Below are positions 13,301 to 26,400 of a DNA stretch of 64,000 bases, in pieces. Within the stretch, counting starts at the first letter, position 1, and every line of letters starts with the position of its first letter. The notes under the pieces are model-generated. The model was given only the letters and a program-made list of their open reading frames with translations, did no database searches and was not told where the DNA came from. Origin of the DNA: Uranotaenia lowii (lineage: Eukaryota > Arthropoda > Insecta > Diptera > Culicidae); assembly GCF_029784155.1 (NCBI RefSeq), contig NC_073691.1, forward strand, positions 51,318,490-51,382,489, written 5' to 3'. Position numbers and translations under genes: made by a program.

Positions 13301-16300
13301 GATTGTCAGGAATTTGGAAGTTCGTCACGAATTCGAAGAACTTTTTAGCATGCACAGGATCATCCGGAATCCGAAAAGTCCCCATAAATCTGAAGGGTCT
13401 TCAGGTATCCGTAAGGTCATCAGCGATCATTTGGGGCGCGAGTCCGTACGGTCGCCAGAAATCTGTAGAGTCGCCTGGAAGTTGTCAGACATTCGGGACG
13501 TCGTCAAAATTTTGTTCTGTTTTCAGAGTCCGTTAAGACTTCAGGAATTTGTAGGGTCGTCAATAATTTTTAGATCTGTCAAAATTTCATACGGTCGACT
13601 TTTCTCGTATGTTTGGATAACGTGCCACTATTAAGCCTACCCCTATTCTGAAAGTCATCAGGAATTTGAAGAGTCATCTAAGATCCATAGAATAGTATGG
13701 AATTCAGAGGGTAATCAGGAATTGAAAAAGTCGTCGTAAATCTCAAGAGTCTTCAGGTATCCGTATGGTCATCAGTGATCGGTAGGGTCGCGAGGGTAGG
13801 TCGATTGGAAATTGTCAGAAATTCGGAAGATCGTCAGAAATCTTTCGCGAATCCGTCGTGATATCAGGAATAAGTTGGGTCGTCAATGATCTTGAGAGCC
13901 ATAAAAAATTCATACGGTCATCAGGAAACAGTCAAATCGTCAGGAATTTGAAAAGTCTTCTGAGATCCGTAGAAATGTTTGGAATTCACAGGATAATCAG
14001 GAATTTAAAAAGTAATCAGTAATCTGTAGGGTCATCAGGCATCCGTAAGACCACAAAACTATCGTAGTCACAAATGCGAAGTTTCGACAGGGAACCTTAG
14101 GATCGTATTCATATGGACGATTGTAATTCCTATGGTCGTCTAGAATCCGTAGAAATTTTAATGAATCTATAATGACATCAGCAATCCGTAAGGTCAACAG
14201 GGATCCGAAAATTCGTCATAAATCAGAAGGGTAATCAGGCATCCGCAAAATCGTCAGAAATCTATAGAGTCGTCTTGAATCCGAGTGGTAATTAAAACTG
14301 TAAGGCCGTCTGAAATCTCCAGAGTTGTCTGGATTCCACAAAATTGTACTGATCATCCCACGGATGATGTGATTTGAAGTGTCGTCATGAATCTAGAGGG
14401 TCGTTGAGAGCTCTTGAAGTCGTCAGGAATCTGTAGATTCGTCAGGAAATTGTCAAGTTGTAAGAAACCCGCACAATAATCAAAAATCCCATCGGTAGTA
14501 GTATCCCATAGGTAGTAAGGAAACCCTTAGGTTATGAGGAATCTCTAGGGTCTTCACAAATCCGAAGGTTGTCGGGAATACGGAGGGCTGACAAGAATCC
14601 GTAAGATTTATAGAATTCATAGGATAATTAGGGTTTTAAAGGTCTTCATAAGTTTGTGTATTCGTCACTAATCCGTAGAGTTGCCTGGAATTCATACTTT
14701 AATCCGAAATACTTTGAGACTTTTGGAATCCGTAGAGTTGTCAGTATCTTCATCAATACATAGAGTCGCAAAGGATCCGTATCGTGAGCAGGAATTTGTA
14801 GAATCATCAGGAATCCATATGTCTAGCCGTGGATGTCGTCTTTAGAGTTGTTTGAATTCCATCAAGGACCATCAAGAATTCGAAAGTTCGCCAGGAATCC
14901 GTTAGGTTATCAGTAATTAGTAGAGTCGTCATGTATCCGAAGGGTCGGCAAAAATTCTTGAAGTCGTCAGGAATCCGTCGATTCGTCAAGAATTCGTAAA
15001 TTTTCAATATACCCACACGATCCTTAAAAATCCCATAAATAGTAAAAAAAACCCTTCAGTTTTCAGGGATCCGTAGGGTTGACTAGAATCCCTAGAGTTT
15101 TTTTTCGGAATTCATGGGATTATCGGGATTTTTGAAGGTCTTCAGAAGTTGGTATATTCGTCACTAATCTGTAGGGTCTCCTGGAATCCTTGGGAGCGAC
15201 TTAAATCCGTAGAGTTTGTCGGAGTCTATAGAATCATCTGAAATCCTTTGAGATCTTTGGAATCCATAGAGTTGTCAGTATCTCCAACAGGAACTTGTAG
15301 AGTCGTCAGGAATCAACATGTCAGCTGAGATCCGTCAGGAATCCCTATGGTTATCAGGAATTAGTAGAGTCTTCATGTATCCGAAGGGTCGTCAAAAATT
15401 CTTGAAGTCGTCAGGAATCCGTGGATTCGTCGAGAAGGCGTCAAGTTAAGAAACTCACAAGATCATTAAAAATCCCATAGGTAGTAGAAAAAACCTTTAA
15501 GTTATGATAAATCTGTAGGGTCTTTACAAATCCGTAGGTTGTCAGGAATCCGTAGCGACGACTAGAACTCGATATATTCGTCACTAATCCGTAAAATCCC
15601 TGGAAACCCTAGGAGCGACTTGAATTCGTAGAGTTTTCCAGAGTCACCAGTATCAATTGAAATCCTTTGAATCTTATGGAATCCGTAGAGTTGTCATTAT
15701 CTACATAGGGAAATAAATGAGTCGTCAGGAATTCACATGTCATCTGAGATCCTTAGAGTCGTTTGTATTCCATAGGACCATCGGAAATCCGAATGTTCAT
15801 CAGGAATCTCTTAGGTTATCAGGAATTAGTAGAGTCGTCATGTATCCGAAGGGTCGTCAAGAACTCTCGAAGTTGTCAGGAATCCGTCAGGAATCATCGA
15901 AATTCCCATGAGTAGTAAGGAAACCCTTAGGCTATGAGGAATCTTCACAAATCCGTAGGTTGTCAGGAATCCGTAGGGTCGACTATAATTCGTAGAGTTT
16001 CTAGAATTCATAGGATAATTGGGATTTTTTAAGGTCTTCAGAAGTAGCTATATTCATCTCTAATCCGTAGGATACCCTGATATCCTTAGAAGCGACTTGA
16101 ATCCGTAGAGTTTTTCAGATTCCATAGTATCAACCGAAATCCTTTGAGACTTCTGGAATCCGTAGGTTGTCAGGAATCCGTAGGGTCTACTAGATTCTGT
16201 AGAGTTCTTGGAATTCATAGGATAATCAGGATGACTTTAAAGTCTTCAGAAGTTGGTATATTTGTCACTTATCCGTAGGGTCACCTGGAATCCTCAGGAG

Positions 16301-16755
16301 CTACTTGAACCCGTAGAGTTGCCTGGAATCTATAGTATAATCTGAAATCCTTTGAGACTTCTGGAATCCGTAGAATAGTCAGCATTTAGATCAATACATA
16401 GAGTCGTTAGGAATCCGTAACGTCATCAGGAATTTGTGGAGTCGTTAGGAATCCATCTGAGATCCTTAGAGTCGTTTGGATTCCATAGGACCATCAAGAA
16501 TTCAAACGTTCGTCAGGAATCACCTTGGTTTTCAGGAACTTTTATGGTCGTCATGAATCCGTAGAGTTGTAAGATATCCGTTAAGTTGTTTTAAGCAATC
16601 CTAGTGTCTTCAGGAACCTAAGATTCGATAGAAATCTGTAGAGTCTATAAGAATCCGTATAACGTCTTCAGGAATACGTAGACACAGCCAAAAAATGTAG
16701 ACTTCACGGAAATCTGTAGGTTTTTATCAAGAATCCGTAGAAATTTATAGAGACC
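10310..16755 (+). repeat. Degenerate 18-bp minisatellite with higher-order repeats, left block
   Basis: Nearly the whole block is built from variants of an 18-base unit close to GTCGTCAGGAATCCGTAG, repeated head to tail on the plus strand with heavy drift. Larger units are visible: the marker AGCTGGAGTCCATA and its variants occur at about 10704, 11414, 12248 and 12899, giving steps of 710, 834 and 651 bp. Each is followed by a shared run through TAGTATCTTTGGTGA. A roughly 60-bp block starting near 11252 reappears near 13585, 2333 bp later. From about 14.4 to 16.6 kb another set recurs, marked by AAAATCCCATAGGTAGTA-like segments near 14480, 15020, 15465 and 15895. Open frames in the block come from the 18-bp unit being open in two plus-strand frames and are not genes. 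Confidence 0.85.
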
Positions 16756-17830
16756 GAGTTATCATCACCTCGATTTGAGTGCGACCCATAGTTATATTGA
16801 AGAAATTATTTCTCAGATATATTTAATTTAAACAATACACATGCTTAACTCAAAAAACGAAAACGCAAATCAACAGGTTGATACCAACACGAAATATTTT
16901 TCCCACGTCGTATCAACTAAATCAACGTTTGTCATCATTCGATGGATTTTCTCAAAACGAAGCCGTCAATTTGCGAATCCTCAAATAACAGCCCTTGAAC
17001 TTTCGCCGTCTCATTTCAAAAGGTTCGATGTTTGTCTTTTGAATGTTTGGTTTCTCTTGAACAAAAAAAAAAGAAACAAAAAAGCGGGGCTGCAACCCGC
17101 TTCCGATCCAGATAACGATTTTCAGTCTCAGTTTCATCTGCATTTCCCAACTAGCTACAGTGGTGTAGTAGCGTGATTTTGGAAAAGTTTTAACGACGGC
17201 GAACGTCGTTCGCCTGCCCGGGCTGGGTGTTATTATTTTGCAAATGTTAACAACCAAGAGTTTCGCGGAACGGAAGAAAGTGAATCTTCTTCTGTTGTAA
17301 GACAGAAGAAAAAAAGAGATGAAAAAAAAACCGGCACGAAGAACTGAACTTAGCACACACCCCGGCACAAACAAACATGAAGTGAAGGTAAACAAATGAG
17401 AGACAGACAGCCAAGTTTTTGTTATTGTTGATGGTTTTTTCGTTCGCTGCTGCCATCTGCCGAGAAGGCACTAATGTATGTTTTAGAAGCGGAAAAAAAC
17501 AACAATGACTCTCACTGTGTTCGACCACCAATCAACTTCGGGGCTCGTTTGCTAGTGAATGTCAGTTTTATATCTCTCTCTAAACAACACTAAACACGTC
17601 CGTCGAAAGTCGAATGTGTTGCTGTTGTTGCGGTGATGAAATGAAGGTTTGGCATTGTAGCTACTTTTTTTTTTTCTCCCCCGGAGGCTAACAACGAATT
17701 GTGCTGTACCGATTGCTTTGGAAGCTCGATTTCAGATGGTAATGATGAGTGAAGATGAGCAATGAGCCACAGTTATTTGGATTGGAACCGTACTGAAAGT
17801 ATGGAAATCAAGTGAAATTTTCAAAAATTC
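16756..17830. other. Unique GC-richer island inside the satellite
   Basis: The 18-bp unit stops near 16755 and ordinary sequence follows. Open frames on both strands (16841-17176 plus, 16952-17395 minus) overlap each other; neither shows a known domain. A poly-T run with CTCCCCCGG follows near 17670. This may be original DNA separating two satellite blocks, or an insertion. Confidence 0.5.
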
Positions 17831-17974
17831 AGAAGCTATGCAACCCTCACTTAACACTACATTCAGAACTGTTAAAAAACTAGGCCATTAACCTCTTAGG
17901 TTCACTGAAATTTGAAGTCTTCAAATTTCAATAGTGTGCCAGTGATTTTCAACGAGTCAAAATGTAGACTTTCG

Positions 17975-18290
17975 GGAATTCAGACAGAAAACCTGGTATT
18001 TTTACACAAATGACTGCGTATTTTTACTGTGAAAAGGATTCTGAACGACTGTAAAATATTATCCGGAACCAGTTGAGTGTATTTACCTTCTATAAAGATG
18101 CCAAATTCTGTAGAGATTTTAAAATTTGTGGCATTTCAGACAGAAATGCCGGTAATTTTACACAAATGATCGTGTAATTTTACCGGAAAAAGGATTCCGA
18201 ACGACTGCCAAAAAATTTCCGGGATCCGTTGAGTGTTTGTAACCTCTGTAGAGATGTCAAAAATTTGTAATTTCATCAATAATCTATCGA
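17975..18290 (+). repeat. Two-copy 156-bp tandem duplication
   Basis: CAGACAGAAA begins at 17981 and again at 18137. Both copies continue through a segment with TTTTACACAAATGA, then GGATTC and GAACGACTG, and then a GTTGAGTGT segment. It lies at the left edge of the second satellite block and does not itself have the 18-bp unit. Confidence 0.7.
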
Positions 18291-19600
18291 GTCGTTAGGA
18301 CTTCGTAGTGTTTTGAGGGTCCACAAAGTCAGTAAAAACGTGGAGGGTCTTTTAAAGTCTGATGGGTCGTTTGGAATCCATAGAAGATGTCTTAAGTCCG
18401 TAAGGTCTTAGCTTCTGTTTCAAATCTTTAGCGTTTTCCGGAGGGTTGTCACGAATCCTTTGTAAAGAATCTATACATTGTGAAGAATTTATACATCCAG
18501 AAGCCAATCAGGAATACTCTGCTACTCACCTTGTAATACATACTCTTCTGAAATAAATAAGGTCGTAAAAATTTGTAACGTTATGAATCTTGAGTCGACA
18601 GAAATCTGTAACATTGTTTGAAATTCGATAAGCCTTCAGGAATCCTCGAGGTCGTCAGGGATCTGGAGGGGCGTCATTCGTCTAAAATCTGTAGGGTCGC
18701 CTGAGTTTCTCATTAATCAGTAAGATCGTCAAGAATCCATAAGATCGTCTGGAATCCATCGAGGCATTGGGCAATCCTTTGGGTTATCTGGATTTCGTAT
18801 TGTCGTTTGGAGTTCGTAAGCATGTCAGGAATCTGTCGGGTCACCTGGAATCTATAGACTCTCCTGGAATCTCTAGGGTCGTCAGGAATCTGTCAGCAGG
18901 TCTGAAATCCGTGAAGTTTTATTGATGCATTGGGTTATCAGGAATCCGAGAAGTAAACAGAAAGCTTTAGAGTCGTTTGAAGTCGTTGAATCATTAGGAA
19001 TTCTTAGGGTCGCCTTCAATCTATAAGAGTCCTCAGAAATCCGAAACATTAATGGACACCTGAAAAGTTGTCTGGCTTTTTCATTTTGGAGAAGTCAAAA
19101 AGGGCATCAGGAACCCAAAGATCGTCAGGATTCTGCAGCATGGACAGAAATTTGTCTGTAGGACCATTTGGAACTAGACATGTCGTCAGAAAGCTGAAGG
19201 GTCTCCAGAATTTATCTGATTGAAGCTGTAGAAACCATAGAAATTCATAGGGTCATCAGAAATCTATGATCATGTATGTGTAAATAATCTGTAGTGTCTC
19301 CTAGAACCCTTTGAGTCGTTTGTAATCCAGAAAGTCATCAGATATCTTTTGAGCTCTCAGGTTCCGTAGGTCTCCTGGGAATTCACAGGAACGTCATTCA
19401 GGGTTGTCAAGAATCTCTAAAGTCAAGAAGCCGTAAGGTCACTCCTCGAAAATCTCATCCATCGTCTAGAATCCATAGGGTTATCGTAATTCCGTAAGGT
19501 CTACTGTAATTTGTGGAGTCAAAGAAAACCCTTATATCGTCAGTTTTTCTTTTTTTTTTTTTTTTTTGAGTAGACTGAAATCTGTAGGGTCATCAGAAAC
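18240..19600 (+). repeat. Diverged 18-bp minisatellite, right block, left part
   Basis: Variants of the 18-base unit (GTCRTCAGGAATCYGTAG type) continue head to tail on the plus strand, but without an obvious larger unit. A poly-T run near 19548-19567 marks the passage into the regular 450-bp repeats. Confidence 0.7.
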
Positions 19601-22090
19601 TCTTAGGGACATCATGTTCTAGTAAGATCATCAAGTCGCCAAAAACGTTAAACTACCAAGAGGTTATCTGAAATTTGAAGAGTACGATCTGAGATATCTG
19701 TGAGTTCATCAAGAACCTGGTCGTCAGAAATCCGATGGTTCATCCAGAGTCCGTAGGGTCTCCTGGAGTGTTTAGGGTCGTCGGGATCCCCTGGGTTCCA
19801 AAATTCTGTAGGTCTACAGGGAATCCACAGGAACGTCTATCAGACTTTTTAGGAATCTCTAAAGTCAAAGAACCGTAAGGTCAATCCTCGAAATTCCATG
19901 AATCGTCTAGAATCCATAGGGTTTTCGAAATTCAATTTAAAATTAATTTGTGTAACTTAAAGAAATCCTTATAGTGACCAGAATTTTAGTTTGAGTAATC
20001 TGAAATCTGCAGGATCATCAGGAACATGTACGAACAGCATGTTTTAGTGAGGTCATCATGAAACAAAAGGGTCACCAGGAATCCACAGGAACGTTAAATA
20101 ACCTTGGGATCATCTGAAATTAGAAGAATACGTTCTCAGATATTTGTGGAGTAATCAAGAACCTGGTCATGAGAAATCTGATGGTTCATCCATAGTCCGT
20201 AGGGTCTTCTGGAATCTTTAAGGTCGTCGCGATCCCCTGGGATTGCAAAATTCTGAAAGTCTCAAGGGAATCCACAGGAACGTCAATTCGGTTTAATAGG
20301 AGTTTCTGAAGTCAAAGACCCGTAAGGTCAATCCTCGAAAATCCTATGAATCGTCTAAAATCCATAGGGCCATCGAAATTCCGTACGGTCTTTTGTAATT
20401 TGTGGAGTCTAAAGAAAACTTTAGAGTCGTCGTAACTTTTTTTTTAATTTGACAGTAATCTGCAAGATCATCAGAAACCTGTGGGGTCTTCATGTTATAG
20501 TAAGGTCATTGTAACATTATGGTCGCCAGGAATCTACAGGACCGTTGAAAAACCGTGGGTTCATCTGAAATTTGAAGAGTACGTTGTCAGATATCTGTGA
20601 GGTCATCAAGAACCCGGTCGTCAGAAATCCGATGGTTCATCCAGAGTCCGTAGGGTTTTCTGGGTTGCAAAATTCAGGAGCGTCAATCAGGGTTGTCAGG
20701 AATCTCTTAAGTCAAGGAGCCGTAAGGTCACTCCTCGAAAATCCCATGCATCGTCTAGAATCTATAGGGTTATTCCGCAAGGTCTTCTGTAATTTGTGGA
20801 GTCTAACAAAACCCATATATCGTCAGATTTTTTTTAGTAGACTTTAACCTGCAGGGTCATCAGGAACCTGTAGAGTCATCGTGTTTTAGTAGGGTCATTA
20901 TGAAACATTAGGGTCGCCAGGAATCCACAGGAACGTTAAACAACCGAGATGTTATCTGAAATTTGAAGAGTACGTTGTCAGATATCTATGGGGTTTTCAA
21001 GAACCTGGTCTTCAGAAATCCGATGGTTCATCCAGAATCCGTACGGTCTTCTGAAATCTGTAGGATCGTCAGGAACCCCTGGGGTTGCAAATTTCTGTTG
21101 GTCTCCAGGAAATCCACAGGAACATCGATCTGGTTTTTCAGGAATTTCTGTAGGCAAAGAGCCGTAAGGTCAATTCCAAGAATCCCATGGATCGTCTAGG
21201 ATCCATAGGGTCATCGAAATTCCGTAAGGTCTTCCATTATTTGTGAAGTCTAAAAAAATCCTTATAGTCGCTTGAATTATAACTTTTTGAGTAGTCTGGA
21301 ACTGAAGGGTCATCAGGAACCTGTAGGGACATCATGTTTAAGTAAGGTCATCATGAAACATTAGGGTCGCCAGGAATCCACAGGAACGTTAAACAACCGA
21401 GGGGTCATCTGAAATTTGAAGGGTACGTTGTCAGATATCTTTGGGGTCATCGAGAACCTGGTCGTCAGAAATCCGATGGTTCATCCAGAGTCCGTAGGGT
21501 CTTCTGGAATCTTTAGGGTCGTCGGGTTCCCCTGGGATTGCAAAATTCTGTGGGTCTCCAGGGAATCCACAGCAACATCAATTAGGTTTATCTCTGAAGT
21601 CAACGACCCGTAAGGTGAATCCTCGAAAATCCTATGAACCGTCTAGAATCCATAGGGTCATCGAAATTCCGTAAGGTCTTCTGTAATTTGTGGACTCCAA
21701 AGAAATCCATATAGTCGCCGGAATTATAATTTTTTGAGTAGTCTGGAACTGCAGAGTCATCAGGAACAAGTAGGGTCATCATGTTTTAGTGAGGTTATTG
21801 TGAAACATTAGGGTCTCCAGGAATCCACAGGAACGTTAAACAACCGAGGGGTCACCTGAAATTTCAAGAGTACGTTGTCTGCGAGGTCATCAAGAACCTG
21901 GTCGTCAGAAATCCGATGGTTCATCCAGAGTCCGTGGAGTTTTCTGGAGTCTTATAGGTCGTCGGGATCTCCTGGGGTTGCAAAAAATTTTGGAATCGTC
22001 AGAAATCCGAAGAGTTGCCAGAAATCCCTAGGGTCACACGAATTTTTAGAGTTGTCAAGAACTCAAAAATTCGTCAGGAAATTTTGGAGA
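19600..22090 (+). repeat. Higher-order satellite array, about 450-bp units of 18-bp subrepeats
   Basis: The marker ACGTTGTCAGATATCT or close variants begins at 19684, 20130, 20581, 20972, 21425 and 21872. The steps are 446, 451, 391, 453 and 447 bp, close to 25 copies of 18 bp, with one shorter unit. Each unit also holds GTCGCCAGGAATCCACAGG, CGATGGTTCATCCAGAGTCC and a GGGATCCCCTGGG-like segment. Units are far more alike to each other than the 18-bp subunits within them, the signature of homogenisation of a multi-monomer unit. The similar peptides read from several units are repeat artefacts. Confidence 0.85.
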
Positions 22091-23155
22091 TTATTGTTCT
22101 AGAGTTCGTTTGACAAAAAAAATCAGTAAGCAGTTGAATTCAAAATCTACCATGGCCAAACTTACTTTGTGATGTATCTGTTCCCGAATCCTCAAAAGAG
22201 TCGTTCATTTTTTCACCTGAAAGGTGGAAAACCCCGCCTTTGTATCCCGGTGATGGATTTCATTTGACGAACTCGAAAGCTCAATCCTTCTAGCTGCCAG
22301 ATTCAGGCAGATGATTTCAAAAGGACTACAGAGCATGATAAAATTTCCTGTTTTGTATCGTGCTTCGAAAAAAATATATAAAAATAGAGTAAATCACCGA
22401 CGCCTCCATTATTTCAACAAAAACAAAAGGTAAATCAATGATGAAGTTCCTGATGGGCTCTTATCTGTTTTTCGAGGATGCATCAAAAGCAACTAATAAC
22501 AAAAAAAGCGTACAACTTCCATCGCACCCACACATTAAGCACCCCAGTTATGAGGAGCACGTTCGTTCATCGCTCTCGTCTACGTCGTCGTCGTCGTCGT
22601 CGTCAGATAATCGAATAATCCTGTTTCCGTGAATTCCAGACGGGATTGGCGAGTTACACGGCCAGCACCACGACGATGCTGTTGTGCCAAAAGAGAAACC
22701 CGAAAAAAAGAACTCAGAAACGGACAAAAAAATACCCCGTTCGTAATGATCACCTACTCGAGAAAAAAAAATGTGAGGAAGAGCGAAGGCAAACAACCGG
22801 AGCAGAATCCGCTTAATGACAACAAACTTTTTTTTTTCTCGGCTCGATCTGTATCCGGTGCTCTATGGTCCTTAGCCATCCTCGTCGTATGTGGTCGTTA
22901 ATATCCATTAACAGGAAACGATGACGTCCTTTGAGGTAATGCGTGCGTGGTGTTTTTACTGCATTTTTTTGCTCCATGTATGGTTTTGAAATGATCAGCC
23001 TGCAAAAGATTGAGCGATTTTTTCCTGTAATTGTTTGTTGTTTGATGTAATCAATTTTGGGTGTCCATGTTTATTTAGAGCGAATTTGACATTGCCATTT
23101 TTATTTAATTCCTAAACAACCAAAAGCTAGGTTTATATTTATAAGTTGCTTTTAA
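22091..23155. other. Unique DNA, no gene recognised
   Basis: Ordinary sequence after the satellite. A (CGT)n microsatellite of about eight units lies near 22581-22602. Open frames on both strands cross it, producing strings of Ser or Asp. No domain, splice pattern or RNA gene is visible. Confidence 0.45.
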
Positions 23156-23156
23156 A

Positions 23157-23440
23157 GTTTCATATTGGCTGAATAAAGATCTCTTGAGAGAACACTTGAT
23201 ATCGAACCTGAACAGATTAGAAAGAAGTTTATGCGACCTGTAAATGTATTTCTTCACGAGTCTCAAAGTTTATTTTACAAAGTTCCATATTGGCTGAATA
23301 AAGGTCCCAGGTGTGTTTTTTTAACAGTCGATAACGAACCTGAACAGATAAAAGAAGTTATGTTAACTGTTAATTTATTTGTTCAAGATTTAAAAAGTTT
23401 GGTTCGAAGTTCCATATTGGCTGAATAAAGGTCCATTAAG
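23157..23440 (+). repeat. Three-copy tandem repeat of about 126 bp
   Basis: CATATTGGCTGAATAAAG begins at 23161, 23286 and 23413, steps of 125 and 127 bp. The first two units share GAACCTGAACAGAT. A lone relative, AGTGGCTGAATAAAGG, lies near 24940. Function unknown; it may be a dispersed element fragment that duplicated locally. Confidence 0.7.
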
Positions 23441-26400
23441 GTAATATTTCCACAATTCTCATAGTTTTTCGTTCTATTTTGTTTCTGAACTAGAAAACAT
23501 CCAAAAGAACTTCAGAGTTTAAGCTGATAAGCCTGAGCCTGAGAAACATACCTCTCAAGTACTAAAAAGTATCAACAGGAAGATACAAAACTTCAAAGAC
23601 ATCCTCCGAAACGCAATTTTAGCTTCGCTTCCCAGACTTATCTCTTACTGTTTAATTCACACTGGAAATAGCTCTCTTTTTTCTAAATTAAATTGTATAA
23701 TCCCCGGTGTACTTACATCGCTACCCAGAGCTAAAAGCATATGTTTCATAATTTTCCCCTCGAAAACCATACGTAAACATGAACCGAAAACGTTCAGTCG
23801 GTTAGTTTTCCATTGAACGTATGTAACATTTGTAAGCCGCTTTTCTCCGGCAAAAGCCACCCATCATCGACCGGTTGAAATTATAAAATTTAACGTTCGG
23901 CTCATAAAAAACATCCTAACTTATGACGAAGGCGACGAAACCCTAGCTCGCAGGCCATAATTAGTATACACACGCCCGAAAAATGGCGCTCGTAGCTGCT
24001 AGTAAAGATAGCTAGTAATTTTCGCTTTTACGACCGAAGAAGTAACTCCGACTTCAGACAGACAACAACAATGTTTCACCACAATCTGTTGGAGCATCTT
24101 TCTTGGAGTCGAACCGAGGAACATAAAACGCGCAAGAGGTAAACTTTCGGACATTCCAAATCACAGAAATCAACAACGGTCGAATGCCATTTTCCGAAAT
24201 CCAACATCCTCCGGGTGAATGATTTACTACTAGCGAGCACTATAGGTTTAGTTTGAATAATACCTCAGCCTCTATTCAGCAAAACTACACCCGAAATAAC
24301 ACGTAAGTTGATCATCATCATCAGCCTGATGATGACGATGGGAACAGGCAGATTAAAACCGGGGATTTTGGAATCTGATACAGCGCAATTTCCCGATGGG
24401 AAGTTGTTCGAACACATACCGCAGCCCTTAAAAAAACATCATCAAAAGGTATCGCTCAGTAAGTAGCAACTAGTAGCATCATCGCACATTCACCAAAACC
24501 GTTGACTAGGGAGGCGGCTGTGATTGTAGTTGATGGGAAAAGTGTCGAGAACTACATCAATTAAAATTTACTGAGACCGGATTAGGTTTGACTGAACGAC
24601 TGCAGCTCCCAATTCGAGCTTTCAGAAAGCGGAAAAATGAAATTTAAAATCTCTGAAATGATGGGGGCGCATGAGCTCGGTTGTGAATCTACGGGTACCT
24701 TTGAGGAGTTTCGAAGAGTTTTGAATATTTCCGGCGAGCAAAAGTGAATTTCAAATTTGTGAAATAATTGATGAACCTTTTTTTCATTTACTTATGAGTT
24801 GCTTGGCCAATAAATAAAAAATCTGAGAATTTGAATAATTTCTGACGGTCGCCTTTGAAAAAACCAATAACTAATGTTACATAGGAAAAAAGAACACATG
24901 ACTAGCAAAATAATCTTAATGGGTGCTTTGGAAGTTCTATAGTGGCTGAATAAAGGTTTCCAAAGGATTCGACTACAATTAATTTTTTTAAGCATTTTAT
25001 TTGAAGTGGTTTTTAAGTGCATTTCGCGAGACTTGATGTAAGTTTAATTATAATTTTTTCACAAGATATCTTCTCAATCAATTTGAAACCTTAAAAGTTC
25101 CGAAGGAACTCAAATTGAGCAGTTTAAACTTACAGGTTTGATTTTGAAAAAAAATCATAATAAATTTATCGACTTCGAGGCTGCAAATCTTTGATTGATT
25201 TTCCAACGATTGCAAAAAATAACTTTCCATGGATCCCATGGAATCTAATAGACGATGAAATCAACCATTCGATGGAGCTGCTTCAATTGAATCAGTTCAT
25301 TTTTCTGCTGTCTGGCTTAGTTCCCGTCTGAGCGCGCAAAAAAAAAATAATCCACTTAAAATCATTTCCACCAGTGTCTTTTTTACTCCTCACTCGGATA
25401 CCGGGGATAGTTCCCATGGATTGTCATCTCATCAATCCATTTATTATTCCAGGCAGCCCGGGTTTTGATTGGATTTTATTCGACCGGCAGCTGCTCCGCC
25501 ATCGTCTGTCAAACTTTACAATCTTTCTATATCCGAGAAAATTTGGTTCGATTGTTTCCATCATCAGCGCCGCCATCATCCGACGATCGGCATCGTCTGT
25601 ATCTTTTCCAATTTCCACCCAATCTTTTCGAATCTTGGAATCGAAAAACCATCCACCATGGACTACGGTAGTCGTTGTTGTCGTCGTCCGGTCCGATCAA
25701 TTGGATGAGAAAACCGTTGGAACAACTTCGCGCGTATCTATGTGTGCCAAAATTTCTCCGCGATGTGATTGCGCGAGACTTCATTCCGTCACAGGCGAAC
25801 ACAGAGCGATTTTCATAAAACCATTCCCAGTTTGAATCAATTTCTCACTCCAGTCAGTCTCCATCAGAATTCAAATCCGGGCTCCATCAGCATCCTTTTT
25901 TCATTGATTTTTTTTTCATATGCACAAAAAGGAGCAACTGGGCACAGAAAAATGAAACTCCAAATTCATCCCCCCTTTCCCGATTTTACACAGCATTGAA
26001 ATGATTCAAAACGGAACGACATCGCGCCAAAAGGCGTGAAAAAGTTGCGACCAAACGAGAGGACCATCAACAGCCAATAACAACCGGGGACGATGTCGAC
26101 CGTCTAGGACAGGAACACGACGATAAAAGAACAAACCCAAGGAAAAAAGGTGGGGAAGGACGAGACGAATTTGTTTTGACTAGACTCGGGTTACTCGGGC
26201 TCCATCTTCCTACCCCACCACCACCATACTTTCCGCATCGGTTTCCGGTGTTTCTGTTCGATCCAAATTAGGCACTTTGTCAGATCATTCCATTAAAAAC
26301 TTTTCACCCCCGGAAGGAACGTTTTTTCCGGGGCACTGTTACTTTCATCGCTGAGAAAAGGGAAAAGTGGGGAGGGGGGCGCAAACAGTACTCGAAGCAT

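Noticed and set aside
20572..21613. Three similar peptides (MKSTLSD- or MKGTLSD-type) spaced about 450 bp apart, like a gene family
   Set aside because: They are the same position in successive satellite units. The 18-bp monomer is open in two plus-strand frames by chance.
10310..22090. CRISPR-like array, because of regular short repeats
   Set aside because: The repeats are head-to-tail without unique spacers, drift heavily, and the sequence is eukaryotic.
25374..25835. 153-codon plus-strand frame
   Set aside because: It does not start with ATG, overlaps several other frames on both strands and includes a Val run from a GTC/GTT microsatellite.
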